Positions 30,205 to 40,674 are shown, counted from the first letter of the stretch. The stretch is 64,000 nucleotides of DNA from Polaromonas sp. P2-4 (GCA_024703855.1 CP087965.1:2162001-2226000), one strand, 5' to 3'. A program made the numbers and translations. Notes: generated by a model from the letters alone, not told the origin.

Positions 30205-31382
30205 TCACATCTGCGACGGCTGCTGCATGGCCTGAGCGCCCACCGACGTGACCAGCAGGTGAATGAAATGCAGCTTGGCCACGACCTCGTGCGGCAGCAC
30301 AAAGGGGTAAAAATCGGGCTGACCCATGCTGCGTGACATTTCATTGAGCAAGGTGGTCAGCCGTGTCCAGTCGTTCAAAAAATCCAGAAAGCGCTGCGCA
30401 TCCGGGTGCTCGGGCTGGTACAGGGCATCGAGGGTGAACGGGGTGAACTCCAGCTGCGCGCTGTCGGCCGCCAGGCCAAAGCTCTGGGCCGTGTCAATGG
30501 CGTCCCGCATGTGCAGGTAATGCGCCCAGCATTCGGCCCAGTCTTCCCACGGGTGGCTGCTGGCATAGGCGCTGACATGGTGAAGCCACCACTGGGCGGG
30601 CGGGCCCTGCTCATAGTTTTGCTGCAGGCTGGCGGCATAGTCCCGGGTTTCATCGCCAAACAAGGCCCTGAAACCTTCCATCCACGGCGTGCCCTGCACC
30701 AGCCGGTCCCAGTAGTAATGCCCGACCTCATGGCGAAAATGTCCCAGCAACGTCCGGTAGGGCTCACGCAGGGCCTTGCGCACGGCTTCGCGCTTGGCGT
30801 CATCGGCTTCGTCCACATTCAGGGTGATCAGGCCGGTGTTGTGGCCGGTCAGAACATGCAGACCGCCCACTGACGAGCGCAAAAAATCGAACATCAAACC
30901 GCGCCCGCGGTCCTCGCTCATGCGTGAGGCCACCGGCAGCCCGAGCAAAATCAGCGACGACACCAGGCGGCGTTTGGCCAGCTCCAGCAGCCCCCACAGA
31001 TGGCCGTTGTCCGGCCATGCCGGATCGGTCAGGTCGGGAATGGTGCGGTTGAGCCGGCAGGCCCGGCACATGTTGTGCGGGTCTTCAACCGGAATCAGCC
31101 AGTTGCAGGAAGCCGGGGTGGACAGGTTGCGGCAGCGTTTGTAAACCTGCGAGGTGTTTGCCGGCGCGGCCGAGCCCTGCCATCGCTGCCAGCTTTCTTC
31201 CTGCGGCCCCGGCATCAGCGGCAACAAAATACCTTGCGCACAGTCATAGCCCAGCGGCGTGCCGCAAGCCAGGCAGGTGCTGTTGCGAAAAAGACCGGCT
31301 GGCCGCATTGGCAGTGGTAGTTGCGTCCGGCCAGCAGCGGCAGCGGCGAATCAACCGGGTTTGAAGGTATGTTGTCGGGCAA
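30205..31382 (-). CDS. Putative zinc-binding metallopeptidase with N-terminal zinc ribbon (frameshifted)
   Basis: About 390 aa. The zincin motif HEVGHYYWDRL is central, and WEDWAECWAHYLHM downstream offers a third metal ligand, as in the PF10005-type putative metallopeptidases. The N-terminus forms two Cys pairs: YHCQCGQPVFF in one frame and NSTCLACGTPLGYD in the main frame. One missing T in a T5 run near 31290 joins them. A further Cys set (MCRACRL) follows. The start is uncertain: TTG at 31382 is the best in-frame candidate. No signal peptide is seen, so it is probably cytoplasmic. Confidence 0.78.
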
Positions 31383-31537
31383 GGGTTGGCAGTCCAGAAA
31401 ACGCTACAAAGGAGTCATCGACAGTGTTACACGTTTGTGGGCCGTGTCACAGGCTGGCCTGGCGGGTATGCGTGTCAGCGTTGGCCGACAAACGCTTTTA
31501 TCATCAAGCTCTCTGTAACTACCCGCTTGAGGAAACC

Positions 31538-31729
31538 ATGCCCACATACCATGTCGAAATGATGGAAGGCCGCACCATTGAACAAAAGAAAAAGCTGGTG
31601 GCCGAGATCACCCGTGTCAGCGTCGAGATTCTGGGCGGCCAGCCTGATTCGGTCGACATCATCATCACCGACATCAAGCGCGAGAACTGGGCCACCGGCG
31701 GCAAGCTCTGGACTGAGCCGCGCAGCTAA
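31538..31729 (+). CDS. 4-oxalocrotonate tautomerase family enzyme
   Basis: 63-aa tautomerase subunit. After removal of the initiator Met, Pro1 (PTYHVEMMEGRT) is the catalytic base of the family. The EQKKKLVAEITRVSVE helix and the second strand (SVDIIITDIKRENW) match the 4-OT fold, which assembles as oligomers. A GAGG lies 8 nt upstream of the ATG. Substrate unknown; two family B repeats begin just after its stop codon. Confidence 0.88.
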   Translation: MPTYHVEMMEGRTIEQKKKLVAEITRVSVEILGGQPDSVDIIITDIKRENWATGGKLWTEPRS

Positions 31730-31732
31730 ATA

Positions 31733-31879
31733 GGCCCCCACGCTTCTCGCTTCGCGTAGTACGCTGCCCCCGAGGGGGCTAATTTTCCTAGGGGCGGCCC
31801 GTCGGAAAATTGGACCCCCACGCTTGCCACTGCGTGTGCTGCGCTGCCCCGAGGGGGCTGTGCTTGCTCGGCGCGGCCC
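31733..31879. repeat. Two family B repeat copies
   Basis: Copies begin at 31733 and 31815, each GGCCCCCACGC or CCCCCACGC, then a CGAGGGGGCT block and a CGGCCC end. They occupy the gap between the convergent tautomerase and GST genes, starting 3 nt after the tautomerase stop. Confidence 0.82.
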
Positions 31880-31909
31880 TTCGCTGCGCACGATGAGCCT
31901 GTCGGGCTG

Positions 31910-32587
31910 CTAGCCAGCAGACAGCATGCGCCGCGACAGTTCCGAGTTGCGCTCCAGCAAAAACTGCTTGAGCAGCTCGGGGTACTGCGGCGATGCGGCC
32001 TGCTGCACCGACGGCCGCTGTGCCAGCGCATGGCGCCAGGCCTGGACCTTGGTCGTGGTGTCGAAAAAGCCGGCCTCGCCGATCCGCTCGAACACCTCGA
32101 AGTAGCGAAACACCGGGCCGAACACGGCATCGACGATGCTGAATTTTTCACCTGCGAAGTAGGAGCCGCTGCCCGGCAGAACTTGCTCGATCTGCGAAAA
32201 TTTCGCGATTAATTCCTCGCGCCGGGCCTGTAGCGCTGCCGCGTCGGGCGCGGTGTAAAAGCCCCAGATGGTGTTGAGCACGGCCGAGCCGAACTCCATC
32301 CAGCCGCGGTGCCGGGCACGCTGCAGCGCATCGTCTGGATGCAGCGGCGGCGCCACCGTCTCGTCCAGGTACTCGCAGATCACGGCCGACTCGAAAATGG
32401 CCTGCTCACCGACCAGCAGCACCGGCGTCTTGCCCAGCGGCGAGATGGTCTTGAACCAGTCCGGCTTGTGGGCCAGGTCCACATCGCGCCGCTCGAACAC
32501 CGCGCCCTTTTCCGCCAGCACAATCGCCGCGCGCTGCACATAGGGGCACAGCGTGTGGCTGATCAGGGTCAGTTTGGCGGTCTTCAT
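31910..32587 (-). CDS. Glutathione S-transferase family protein
   Basis: 225 aa. The N-terminal thioredoxin-fold domain has CPYVQRAAIVLAEKG as the active-site region and the GKTPVLLVGEQAIFES cis-Pro/glutathione-binding stretch. The helical C-terminal domain includes FSIVDAVFGPVFRYFE, the N-capping motif of the family. The ATG at 32587 is preferred; it overlaps the stop of a 38-codon ORF of unknown value. It is divergent from a LysR gene, whose product probably regulates it. Confidence 0.87.
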   Translation of the reverse strand: MKTAKLTLISHTLCPYVQRAAIVLAEKGAVFERRDVDLAHKPDWFKTISPLGKTPVLLVGEQAIFESAVICEYLDETVAPPLHPDDALQRARHRGWMEFGSAVLNTIWGFYTAPDAAALQARREELIAKFSQIEQVLPGSGSYFAGEKFSIVDAVFGPVFRYFEVFERIGEAGFFDTTTKVQAWRHALAQRPSVQQAASPQYPELLKQFLLERNSELSRRMLSAG

Positions 32588-32779
32588 GTCTTGACCAGGC
32601 CTTCGGCCCGCCGCGCCGCATGGACAGTCGGTCCGGCCGGGGCCAGGCGCAGCACGGCGGCACCATGGGCGGTTGCGGAAATGTCGTTGTCGGTTTTCAT
32701 GGCGTTGATGCGATGGAGTGAAAGAGGGGTTGAATGTAGTATTGCGTTTACGCAATGAAAATAGGCATCATAGAAATTC

Positions 32780-33661
32780 ATGATTGTAAAAACGCAATAC
32801 GCTTTGACGGCCGCCGACCTGGAGGTGCTGCTGGCGCTGGTGCGCGGCGGCACGCTGGCCGAGGCCGCTGCCCGGCTGGGCGCCGATGCGTCGACCGTGT
32901 TCCGCTCGGTGCAGCGCATCGAAAAACACCTGGGCCAGCGCCTGTTCGAGCGTTCGCGCCACGGCTACCTGCCGTCGGAAGCCATGCTGGAGATGGCCCG
33001 CCATGCGGAGCGCATCGAGGCGGAGCTCGAGGCCGCGCGCGCCACCGCACTGCGGCCGAATGAGGAGGTGGCTGGCCGCGTGCGGCTGACCACCACCGAC
33101 TCGGTGCTGCGCGGCCTGGTGCTGCCCTGCCTGGCGCCGCTGGCGGCGCAACACCCCTTGCTGCAGCTGGAGCTGCGCTCGTCCAACGAACTGGCCAGCC
33201 TGACCAAGCGCGACGCCGACATCGCCCTGCGCGCCACGCACAAGGCGCCCGCGCATTTGATAGGCCGCCAGCTCGGCACGATCCACTTCGTGGTCTGCAC
33301 CTCGAAGGCGCTGGCACCCGCGCGCCGGCGCAAGGCGCTGGACCAGCTCGACTGGGTGGCGCCCGATGAGTCCATGCCCGAGCACCCTTCGGTGCGCTGG
33401 CGCCGCAAGGCGTTTCCGAGGGTCACACCGCGGCATCTGGTGGACGGCATCGTCGGCGTGATCGACGCGATCAAGGCCGGGCTGGGCGCGGGCGTGGTGC
33501 CGCTGTTCATGCTGGACTGTGAGCCGCAGCTCGTGTCGCTGTCGGACCCGCTCGAGGGCTGCGAGTCGGAGCTCTGGCTGCTGGCACACCCCGAGTCGCG
33601 GCACCTGCGGCGCATCGCGACGGTGTACCAGCATTTCGCGCAAAACATCCGGCTACCTTGA
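32780..33661 (+). CDS. LysR-family transcriptional regulator
   Basis: 293 aa. The winged helix-turn-helix occupies residues 9-66 (LEVLLALVRGGTLAEAAARL, then STVFRSVQRIEKHLGQRLFE). The effector-binding domain follows, with RVRLTTTDSVLRGLVLP at its start. Divergent from the GST gene across about 190 nt, the usual LysR arrangement. The effector is unknown. Confidence 0.9.
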   Translation: MIVKTQYALTAADLEVLLALVRGGTLAEAAARLGADASTVFRSVQRIEKHLGQRLFERSRHGYLPSEAMLEMARHAERIEAELEAARATALRPNEEVAGRVRLTTTDSVLRGLVLPCLAPLAAQHPLLQLELRSSNELASLTKRDADIALRATHKAPAHLIGRQLGTIHFVVCTSKALAPARRRKALDQLDWVAPDESMPEHPSVRWRRKAFPRVTPRHLVDGIVGVIDAIKAGLGAGVVPLFMLDCEPQLVSLSDPLEGCESELWLLAHPESRHLRRIATVYQHFAQNIRLP

Positions 33662-33736
33662 GCGTCAAGGAAGCCCTGCACGACGTTCCTGCGTGACAAG
33701 ATTGCCAACATGCCCGAGCGCTCCCCCTGGCTCAAT

Positions 33737-33790
33737 CGCTCCTAAATCAATAGCACCTCACGCCCTATACCCATGGGCCAGAGGCCTTTT
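33737..33790 (+). repeat. Family A repeat copy
   Basis: AAATCAATAGC, CACGCCC and CCATGGGCCAGAGGCC, in the gap between the LysR and CoA-transferase genes. Confidence 0.75.
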
Positions 33791-33817
33791 GTCCTTGAAA
33801 ATGGGCGACTCCAGCGC

Positions 33818-35780
33818 TCAGACAATGCCCCGCGCGGCCAGCTTGGCCTTGAGAAAGCCGCCCGTGCCGTAGCGGGTGACGCGGCTGTAAAAGCGCTCGC
33901 TGAGCCGCTGCACCATGGCCGAGTAGGCGTCGAGCAGCGGCGGCAGGATGCTGACGCTGTCGTAGTTCACCACCACGGCCACGCGTTCGCCGCCATGGCT
34001 CATCAGGGGGTTCCAGCAACGCCGTCACCTGCTGCTCGATGGCGGCGATGTCGGCCGCGCTGTCAATGCTCAGGCCTTCAAAGTTGATGAACAGCAGGCG
34101 GCGCTCGCGGTCCAGCTCGAAGCGCTGGGCCAGCGGCGTGGCCAGCAGCCGCCGGCGCAGGTCCAGCGGCGCATCGCCCAGCAGGGCCGCCTCCATCAGT
34201 TGCAGTTGCGGGCTGATGGCGGGCATGAAATCCATCTGGGCCAGCACGTCGCGTTCCAGATCGATGCCGGGGGCGATCTCGATCAGCTCCAGGCCGCCCT
34301 CGCCCCCGTTCGTGTCGCCGGCCACCAGCCGGAACACGCAGCGCTCGGTCACGTAGAGCACACGCTGGCCGCGCTTGAGCGCCTCGCGCCCGCTGAAAGT
34401 TCGGTGCTCGACCTGGCGCACGAACTTGCGCGTCGTGCCTTCGCTGGCCACCCGCAGCCGGCCGTCTTGCACGCGCAGGTCCAGGTCGCCGGCGGTGAAG
34501 GTGCCGACGAAAACCACGGTCTTGGCGTTCTGGCTGATGTTGATGAAGCCACCGGCACCGGCCAGGCGCGGGCCGAACTTGCTGACGTTAAGGTTGCCCT
34601 GCGCATCGGCCTGGGCCAGGCCCAGCACCGCAATGTCGAGCCCGCCGCCGTCGTAGAAGTCAAACTGATTCGGTTGGTCGATCACGGCCTGGGCGTTGAC
34701 GGCCGCGCCAAAGCTCAGGCCGCTGGCCGGGATGCCGCCGATCACGCCGGGCTCGGCCGTCAGCGTCAGCAGGTCGATGATGTTTTCCTCGGCCGCCACG
34801 CTGGCCACGCCCTCGGGCATCCCTATGCCCAGGTTCACCACGCTGTTGGGCCGCAGCTCCAGCGCGGCGCGGCGCGCGATCAGCTTGCGCGCCGACATGG
34901 CCAGCGTGGGCAGCGTGTCCATGGGCACGCGGATTTCGCCCGAATACGCGGGGTTGTATTGCTCGGCAAAAGTCTGCATGTGGTACGCCGGGTCGCTCGC
35001 CACCACCACCGCGTCCACCAGCACGCCCGGCACCTTGACCAGGCGCGGGTGCAGCGTGCCGCGCTCGGCCAGCCGCTCGACCTGCGCAATCACGATGCCG
35101 CCCGAGTTGCGCGCCGCCATGGCGATGGCCAAGGCCTCCAGTGTCAGCGCCTCGCGCTCCATGCTCAAATTGCCGTCGGGGTCGGCCGTGGTGGCGCGGA
35201 TGATGCCCACCGAGATCGGAAACGCCTTGTAGAACAGGTACTCCTTGCCGTCGATCTCCATCAGCCGCACCAGATCTTCGGTGGTGCAGGCATTGATCTT
35301 GCCGCCGCCGTGGCGCGGGTCCACAAAGGTGTCCAGCCCCACATGCGTGAGCGTGCCGGGCTTGCCGGCCGCGATGTCGCGAAACAGGTGAGAGAGCACG
35401 CCCTGCGGCAGGTTGTAGGCCTCGATCTCGTTGTTGACAGCCAGCTGTTGCAGCGCGGGCACCAGGCCCCAGTGGCCGCCCACGGCCCGCTTGACCAGGC
35501 CGCGGTGGCCCAGGTGGTTGAGCCCGCGGCTCTTGCCATCACCCTGGCCCGCGGCATAGACCAGGGTCAGATTGCATGGTGCGCCGGTGCCCGTCTCGGC
35601 CTGCGTGGCCAGAAAACGCGCCTCCAGCGCCACGGCAATTTCCTCGGCAAAGCCGATGCCCACAAAGCCGCCGGTGGCCACGGTGTCGCCGTCGTGGATC
35701 AGGCGCACGGCCTCGGCGGCGCTGACGACTTTGTTGGGCCGGGTGCCGCGGCCCCGTGGTTCATTCGCGTTGTGCTGCAA
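33818..35780 (-). CDS. Acyl-CoA:carboxylate CoA-transferase, fused alpha-beta (frameshifted)
   Basis: About 653 aa, a fused two-domain family I CoA-transferase such as propionate/acetoacetate CoA-transferases. The alpha half begins [19 protein letters not shown] with [17 protein letters not shown], and the beta half starts near residue 300. The catalytic glutamate lies in [15 protein letters not shown]. The C-terminal ~60 residues ([17 protein letters not shown]) follow a frameshift in the C5 run near 34005 and end at 33818. It is convergent with LysR. The acyl donor and acceptor cannot be told from sequence. Confidence 0.87.
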
Positions 35781-35812
35781 AACGGTCTCCTCACAAGAGC
35801 TTCTATCATGCT

Positions 35813-35973
35813 AGTGTGGTATTGCATGCTTGCGGGTACCAATAAACCCGATGGATTTTTGTTCAGGGCAAGGCGCAAACCACAGCCATAGTTCCACTAT
35901 GGCGCGGATTTGCAACGTCGCCATGGACAAAAAGACGCGGGTTTATGTGCCTGATAGCGTGCAACACCACACT
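35813..35973. repeat. 161-bp long imperfect palindrome
   Basis: The whole segment folds back on itself around CCATAGTTCCACTATGG (35886-35902). The outer arms are AGTGTGGT and ACCACACT and the inner arms run through GGCGCAAACC against GGATTTGCAACG and through AAACCCG against CGGGTTT. It lies in the 307-nt non-coding gap between the divergent CoA-transferase and MFS genes. It looks like a non-autonomous element or a long RNA hairpin. Confidence 0.7.
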
Positions 35974-36087
35974 CGACATTGCCCGGGATGCCACTCAAGG
36001 AAAACCATGCCCCCGCTTCACCTACAACATGCTTGATCTCGCCCTGTTTCACCTCGACCTGTCGACGCCACCCGTGGTGAGCGCCGC

Positions 36088-37547
36088 TTGAGCCAGCCCG
36101 CCCACCTCGATGCGCTGCGCGAGCGCTACGGCGAGCGTTACCGCTGGCTGCTCTTGCTCTCGGTGATGGTCGGCACCATGGCCTCCATCATGTCGTCGAC
36201 CATCGTCAACGTGGCGATCCCCGACATGAGCCAGCACTTCACGCTGGGCCAGGAGCGGGCGCAGTGGGTTACCTCGGGCTTCATGGTGGCCACGACGGTG
36301 TCGATGCTGACCACGCCCTGGCTGTTGGCGCGCTACGGCTACCGGCGCACCTATGTGGGCGCCATGCTGCTGCTGATGGGCGGCGGCATCGTGGGTGGCC
36401 TGTCCAACCAGTTCGCTCTGGTGCTGGCGCGCGCGTGGCCGAGGGACTGGCAGCCGGTGTGGTGCAGCCGATCCCGGCCATCATCATCATGCGGGCCTTT
36501 GGTCCGCAAGAGCAGGGCCGGGCCAGCGGCCTCTTTGGCATGGGCGTGGTGCTGGCGCCCGCCATCGGGCCCAGCATTGGCGGCGTGCTGGTTGACCTGT
36601 TTGGCTGGCGTTCGATTTTTTTCATGGTCGTGCCCTTTTGCCTGGCCTCGCTGTGGCTGGCCTACCGCTATGTGCCGGTCAGCGCGCCGGGCGGCGTGGC
36701 CGCCAACCGCCACGGTGCTTTGCTCGACTGGCGCGGCCTGCTGCTGGCGGCCGCGGGCACGCTGTGCCTGCTCAACGGCATGGTGGAACTGCATGGCGGC
36801 ACCTGGCTGCACGCCAGCCTGCTGCTGGCCGGCGCGGTGGCCGCCCTGCTGGCCTTTGTGGCCTGGGAACGCCGCATGGCGCGCCATGGCAACGAGGCCC
36901 TGATGAACCTGGCGCTCTTTGGCTACCGCCCATTCGCCATGGGCAGTGTGGTGGCCTTTATTTATGGCACGGCGCTGTTCGGTTCGACCTACCTGCTGCC
37001 GGTTTACCTGCAGCTCGGGCTGGGGCTGTCACCGTCGTATGTCGGCACCCTCTTGCTGCCCGCAGGCCTGGTGCTGGCCGTCACGATTGCCGGGGTGGGC
37101 CGCCTGGCCGACCGGCAACCAACCTACTGGCTGGTCAGCATTGGGCTGGCGCTGCTGGCGGCCTCGTTTGCGCTGATGACCACCGTCCATTTCAGCACCG
37201 CCATGTGGCTGCTGGTGGCCTGGGCCACGCTGGGGCGCATCGGGCTGGGCTTTATCCTGCCTTCGCTCAACCTGGGCGCCATGCGCCCGCTGGACCCCAG
37301 CCTGATTTCACAGGGCGCCAGCGCCATCAATTTTGTGCGTATGCTGGGTGGCGCGATCGGCGTGAGCCTGTGCGGCATCGTGCTCGAATGGCGACTGGCC
37401 GCGCATGGGGACTCGTTTGCCAGCACCAGCACCAGCCCGGCACGGCTGGCGGCCTTCAACGAGTCCTTTCTGATGCTGGCCGCGCTGTGCGCTGGCCATG
37501 ATTGCGGCGTGGCAGCTGCTGCGCAAACCGCGGAGCGGGGACAATAA
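36088..37547 (+). CDS. MFS drug transporter, DHA2 (EmrB/QacA) family (frameshifted)
   Basis: About 486 aa with 12-14 hydrophobic segments. The N-terminus has [10 protein letters not shown], the family's motif D1-like stretch, and [14 protein letters not shown] is motif [19 protein letters not shown] is the antiporter motif C. Breaks lie near 36435, near 37493 and probably in the G4 run near 37538, where one more G gives a short tail and the TAA at 37545. The track start is TTG 36088. An ATG at 36029 opens a 20-codon ORF whose TGA overlaps this TTG, so the true N-terminus may begin there. Substrate unknown. Confidence 0.85.
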
Positions 37548-37551
37548 CACC

Positions 37552-38340
37552 ATGTGCCAATTACTGGGAATGAACTGCAACACGCCGACGGATGTGACCT
37601 TCAGCTTCACGGGTTTTGCCCAGCGCGGCGGCCACACCGACCAGCATACCGACGGCTGGGGCATTGCCTTTTTGAAGGCGACCAGAGCGCCAGCAGCGAC
37701 AAGGGCCTGCGCCACTTTGTGGACCACCAAAGTGCCTGCGAGTCCCCGGTGGCCGAGCTGATCCGCCGCTATCCGATCAAGAGCCGCAACGTGATTGCCC
37801 ACATCCGCAAGGCCACGCAGGGCCGCGTCGCGCTGGAAAACTGCCACCCCTTTGTCAGAGAGCTGTGGGGGCGTTACTGGGTGTTTGCGCACAACGGCGA
37901 CCTCAAGGGCTTCTCGCCCCGGCTGCATGGCAGCTTCAAGCCCGTCGGCAGCACCGACAGCGAACACGCATTTTGCTGGCTCATGCAGGAACTGGCCAAG
38001 TCCCATGCGGGGGTGCCCAGCGTGCACGAACTGAGCATCACGCTGCGCGAGCTCACACCTGCAGATTGCCCGGCACGGCACCTTCAACTTCCTGCTGAGC
38101 AACGGACAGGCGCTGTGGGCCCATGCGTCCACCAGCCTTTACTACGTGGAGCGCCGCCACCCGTTTGCCCATGCCACCCTCAGCGACGAAGACCTGAGTG
38201 TGAACTTTGCCGAACACACCGGCCCGAACGACCGGATTGCCGTGGTCGTCACCGCGCCGCTGACCACCAACGAAACCTGGACGGCCTTTGCGCCCGGTGA
38301 ACTCAAGGTATTTGAGGACGGTGCGCTGGCCGACGTCTGA
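37552..38340 (+). CDS. Class II glutamine amidotransferase, YafJ-like (frameshifted)
   Basis: About 262 aa. Cys2 after the initiator Met (MCQLLGMN) is the Ntn nucleophile, and [27 protein letters not shown] and GSTDSEHAF are the amidotransferase active-site loops. Two frame changes are needed: one missing T in the T5 run near 37672, and one near 38065, after which the frame reads [18 protein letters not shown]. It follows the MFS stop by 4 nt. The family is known structurally; the acceptor substrate is not. Confidence 0.87.
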
Positions 38341-38614
38341 TTCCATTTCTACTTCAATGCGATATGTTGTTGCCCCGCCTTGCCGTGCTACAGCACTGTC
38401 TGCGGCGGCGCGCCTAATCTCGCACCGAATTATTGGGCTTTCCACAATTCGTGACAACCTCCGTGTCATTGCAGGCGCAGCGCGGCAATCCATGGCGGCG
38501 CTTGATCGACGATGGATCGCCACGGCCTGCGGCCTCGCGATGACGAGGCGGTGCGTAGGCCTGCGATGACCGCAAGAGTGTCATCCATTAAGGAAAGATC
38601 AATAGAAATGGAAT
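38340..38614. repeat. 275-bp element with 12-bp terminal inverted repeats and inner hairpin
   Basis: The ends ATTCCATTTCTA (38340-38351) and TAGAAATGGAAT (38603-38614) are perfect inverted repeats. An inner imperfect hairpin at 38463-38547 pairs TCATTGCAGGCGCAGCG with CTGCGGCCTCGCGATGA. The first base is the last base of the yafJ stop codon. It contains no ORF of note and fills the gap to gshB. Confidence 0.68.
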
Positions 38615-38632
38615 GAGCCAGCCCCGACGTTC

Positions 38633-39590
38633 TCAGGCCGTCAGCGCCTGCTCTAGTGCGTCGATAAACATCGCCGCCACGTCAAACCCGGTCTGGTCAA
38701 AAATTTCCTGAAAACAGGTCGGGCTGGTGACGTTGATCTCGGTCACGTAGTCACCAATCACGTCGACACCGGCCAGCAGCAGACCACGCGCGGCCAGCAC
38801 CGGGCCCAGCGCTTCGGCAATTTCAAGGTCGCGTTTTGACAAGGCTTGCGCCACACCCAGGCCGCCTACGGCCAGATTGCCGCGCACCTCGCTGCCCTGC
38901 GGAATGCGCGCCAAACTGAAAGGCACGGGCTTGCCGCCAATCACCAGCACGCGTTTGTCGCCGTGGGCGATCTCGGGCAAAAACTTCTGCACCATCACGC
39001 TTTGCGCGCCGTGCCGGTTCAGCGTCTCGGTGATGCTGCCCAGGTTCAGGCCGTCTTCCTTCACGCGAAAAATGCCCATGCCGCCCATGCCGTCCAGCGG
39101 CTTGAGGATGATGTCCTTGTGCTCGGCATGAAAACGCTTGATGTCCGCCGCGCTGCTGCGTCACCAAGGTCGGTCCGCTGAACTGCGCAAACTCCAGAAT
39201 CGCCAGTTTTTCAGGATGGTCACGCAGCGCGCGGGGTTTGTTGAAGACTTTCGCCCCTTCGCGTTCGGCCTGCTCGAGCAAATGCGTGCTGTAGAAATAC
39301 TCGCCGTCAAACGGGGGGTCCTTGCGCATCACCACGGCATCGAAGCCTGCCACGGCTTCGCGCCCGTCGGGGCGCGTGCTGTCGGCCACAAACCAGGTTT
39401 CGGCCTCGCCGGTCAGCGTGATGTGGCGCACCTGGGCCGTGACTTTGCTACCGGTTTGCCAGCTCATGTCCTGCGGCTCGCAGGCGCTGATGCGGTGGCC
39501 GCGCCTTTGCGCTCCGCGCATCATGGCAAAGGTCGTGTCTTTGTAGGTTTTGAAAGACGCCAGCGGATCGGCAACAAAAAGAATGTTCAT
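38633..39590 (-). CDS. gshB: Glutathione synthetase (frameshifted)
   Basis: About 318 aa, the usual length. It joins gamma-glutamylcysteine and glycine with ATP in the second step of glutathione synthesis. [20 protein letters not shown] is the family N-terminus, [17 protein letters not shown] the substrate loop, GGMGIFRV the ATP-grasp glycine loop, and [19 protein letters not shown] the metal-binding end. One frameshift near 39160 splits it. The ATG overlaps the stop of a small upstream membrane-protein fragment (ATGA). Confidence 0.93.
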
Positions 39591-39790
39591 GGTTTGGAGG
39601 TGTTCGGTGAATCGACTACTGCCCCAGACAAGGGGGCGCGGCGTGTTTGCCCGTATTGTTGTACAAACAGCGCCAACGCGCCGGCGACCACTCCCCAAAA
39701 GGCCGAGTCGACACCGGCTATTACGGCACCCGACAGCGTGACCAGGAAAGTGATCAGCGCGCCCGCAATTCGCCCGGCTCGCCCGGAGTC
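39587..39790 (-). pseudogene. Probable C-terminal remnant of a BenE-like transporter
   Basis: About 65 codons encode two hydrophobic helices (GALITFLVTLSGAVIAG, then SAFWGVVAGALALFVQQYG) that resemble the end of benzoate:H+ symporter BenE. The rest of such a gene is absent: upstream lies the 3' end of the GntR gene. Its stop overlaps the gshB start, so it may persist for translational coupling. A genuine two-helix protein is the alternative. Confidence 0.45.
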
Positions 39791-40490
39791 ACAGCCGGCT
39801 CGTTGACCTTGGCCTCGCACGCGCCTTGAGGTTGTTGACATAGTTGTCGCGGGTGCCCGTCACATGTTCGCGCATGAGCGCCTCAAAGGCTTTGAAATCG
39901 CCGGCCAGGAACAGCTCCAGCAGTTGCGAATGTTGCGCAAACCCGCGCGTATGCAACACATCCGCAGGCGCGGACAGGTGGGTGCGCAGCGCGGCGATCT
40001 TCGCTGCGGCCGTCTCATAGGCCGCCTGCATATAGGCATTACCGCAGTGGTCGAAAAAGGCTTCGTGGAGCTTGGTGTCGGCGCGTCCGTAGCGCACCGG
40101 GTCGCGCTGGAGGCGGGCCGATTCCATCTCGGCAATCGCACTGCGCAGTGCATCGGCGGTCGCTTCGCGGTCGTGGCGGTAGGCCAGTTCCGCCGCCCGC
40201 GGCTCGACCACACAGCGAAATTCACAGATCGCGGCGATGTCGGCGGCGCTGGGTTCGAAGACGTAGCTGCCGCGCTGCGGCCGAATGACCACCAGCCCGA
40301 GCGACTGCAACTGGTTCAGCGCTTCGCGCACCGGCGTGCGGCTCACGCCGAACGAGACCGCCAGCGACTCCTCCGCAATCATGTCGCCAAGCGCGAAGTC
40401 GCCATCGATGATGGCCTCGCGCAGGCGCTGCGCCACGATCGCCGCCAGCGACGACTTCGGGATTTCGATCTTGAATCGTGGATTGCTCAA
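39789..40490 (-). CDS. GntR/FadR-family transcriptional regulator
   Basis: 233 aa. The winged helix occupies the first ~75 residues (LREAIIDGDFALGDMIAEES, SVSRTPVREALNQL-like segment FGVSRTPVREALNQL). The FCD effector domain follows, with possible metal ligands in ADTKLHEAFFDHCGN and EALMREHVTG. I prefer the TTG start at 40490 because AGGAAGG stands 6 nt upstream. It is divergent from the FAD oxidase/TRAP module and probably represses it; the TACTAGTA palindrome at about 40618 in the gap is a candidate operator. Confidence 0.87.
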   Translation of the reverse strand: MSNPRFKIEIPKSSLAAIVAQRLREAIIDGDFALGDMIAEESLAVSFGVSRTPVREALNQLQSLGLVVIRPQRGSYVFEPSAADIAAICEFRCVVEPRAAELAYRHDREATADALRSAIAEMESARLQRDPVRYGRADTKLHEAFFDHCGNAYMQAAYETAAAKIAALRTHLSAPADVLHTRGFAQHSQLLELFLAGDFKAFEALMREHVTGTRDNYVNNLKARARPRSTSRL

Positions 40491-40674
40491 CGTTTGCCTT
40501 CCTGCGCATAAAAGACCCCTGCCACCCGGAGCCGACACCCTGATTCTGTCAGATCGGGCCGTGTCGGCAGGCTAGCCCCCGCCAGCAGCGATGGATCTAG
40601 GGTTTTTACTCATACATACTAGTACCTTACATACAATAATACCCAAATTCAGCATCCCTTGTGAGTTTGACCCC

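Noticed and set aside
32584..32698. 38-codon ORF overlapping the GST start
   Set aside because: No recognisable similarity, Ala/Arg-rich composition and no conserved motif; possible leader but not supportable as a gene.
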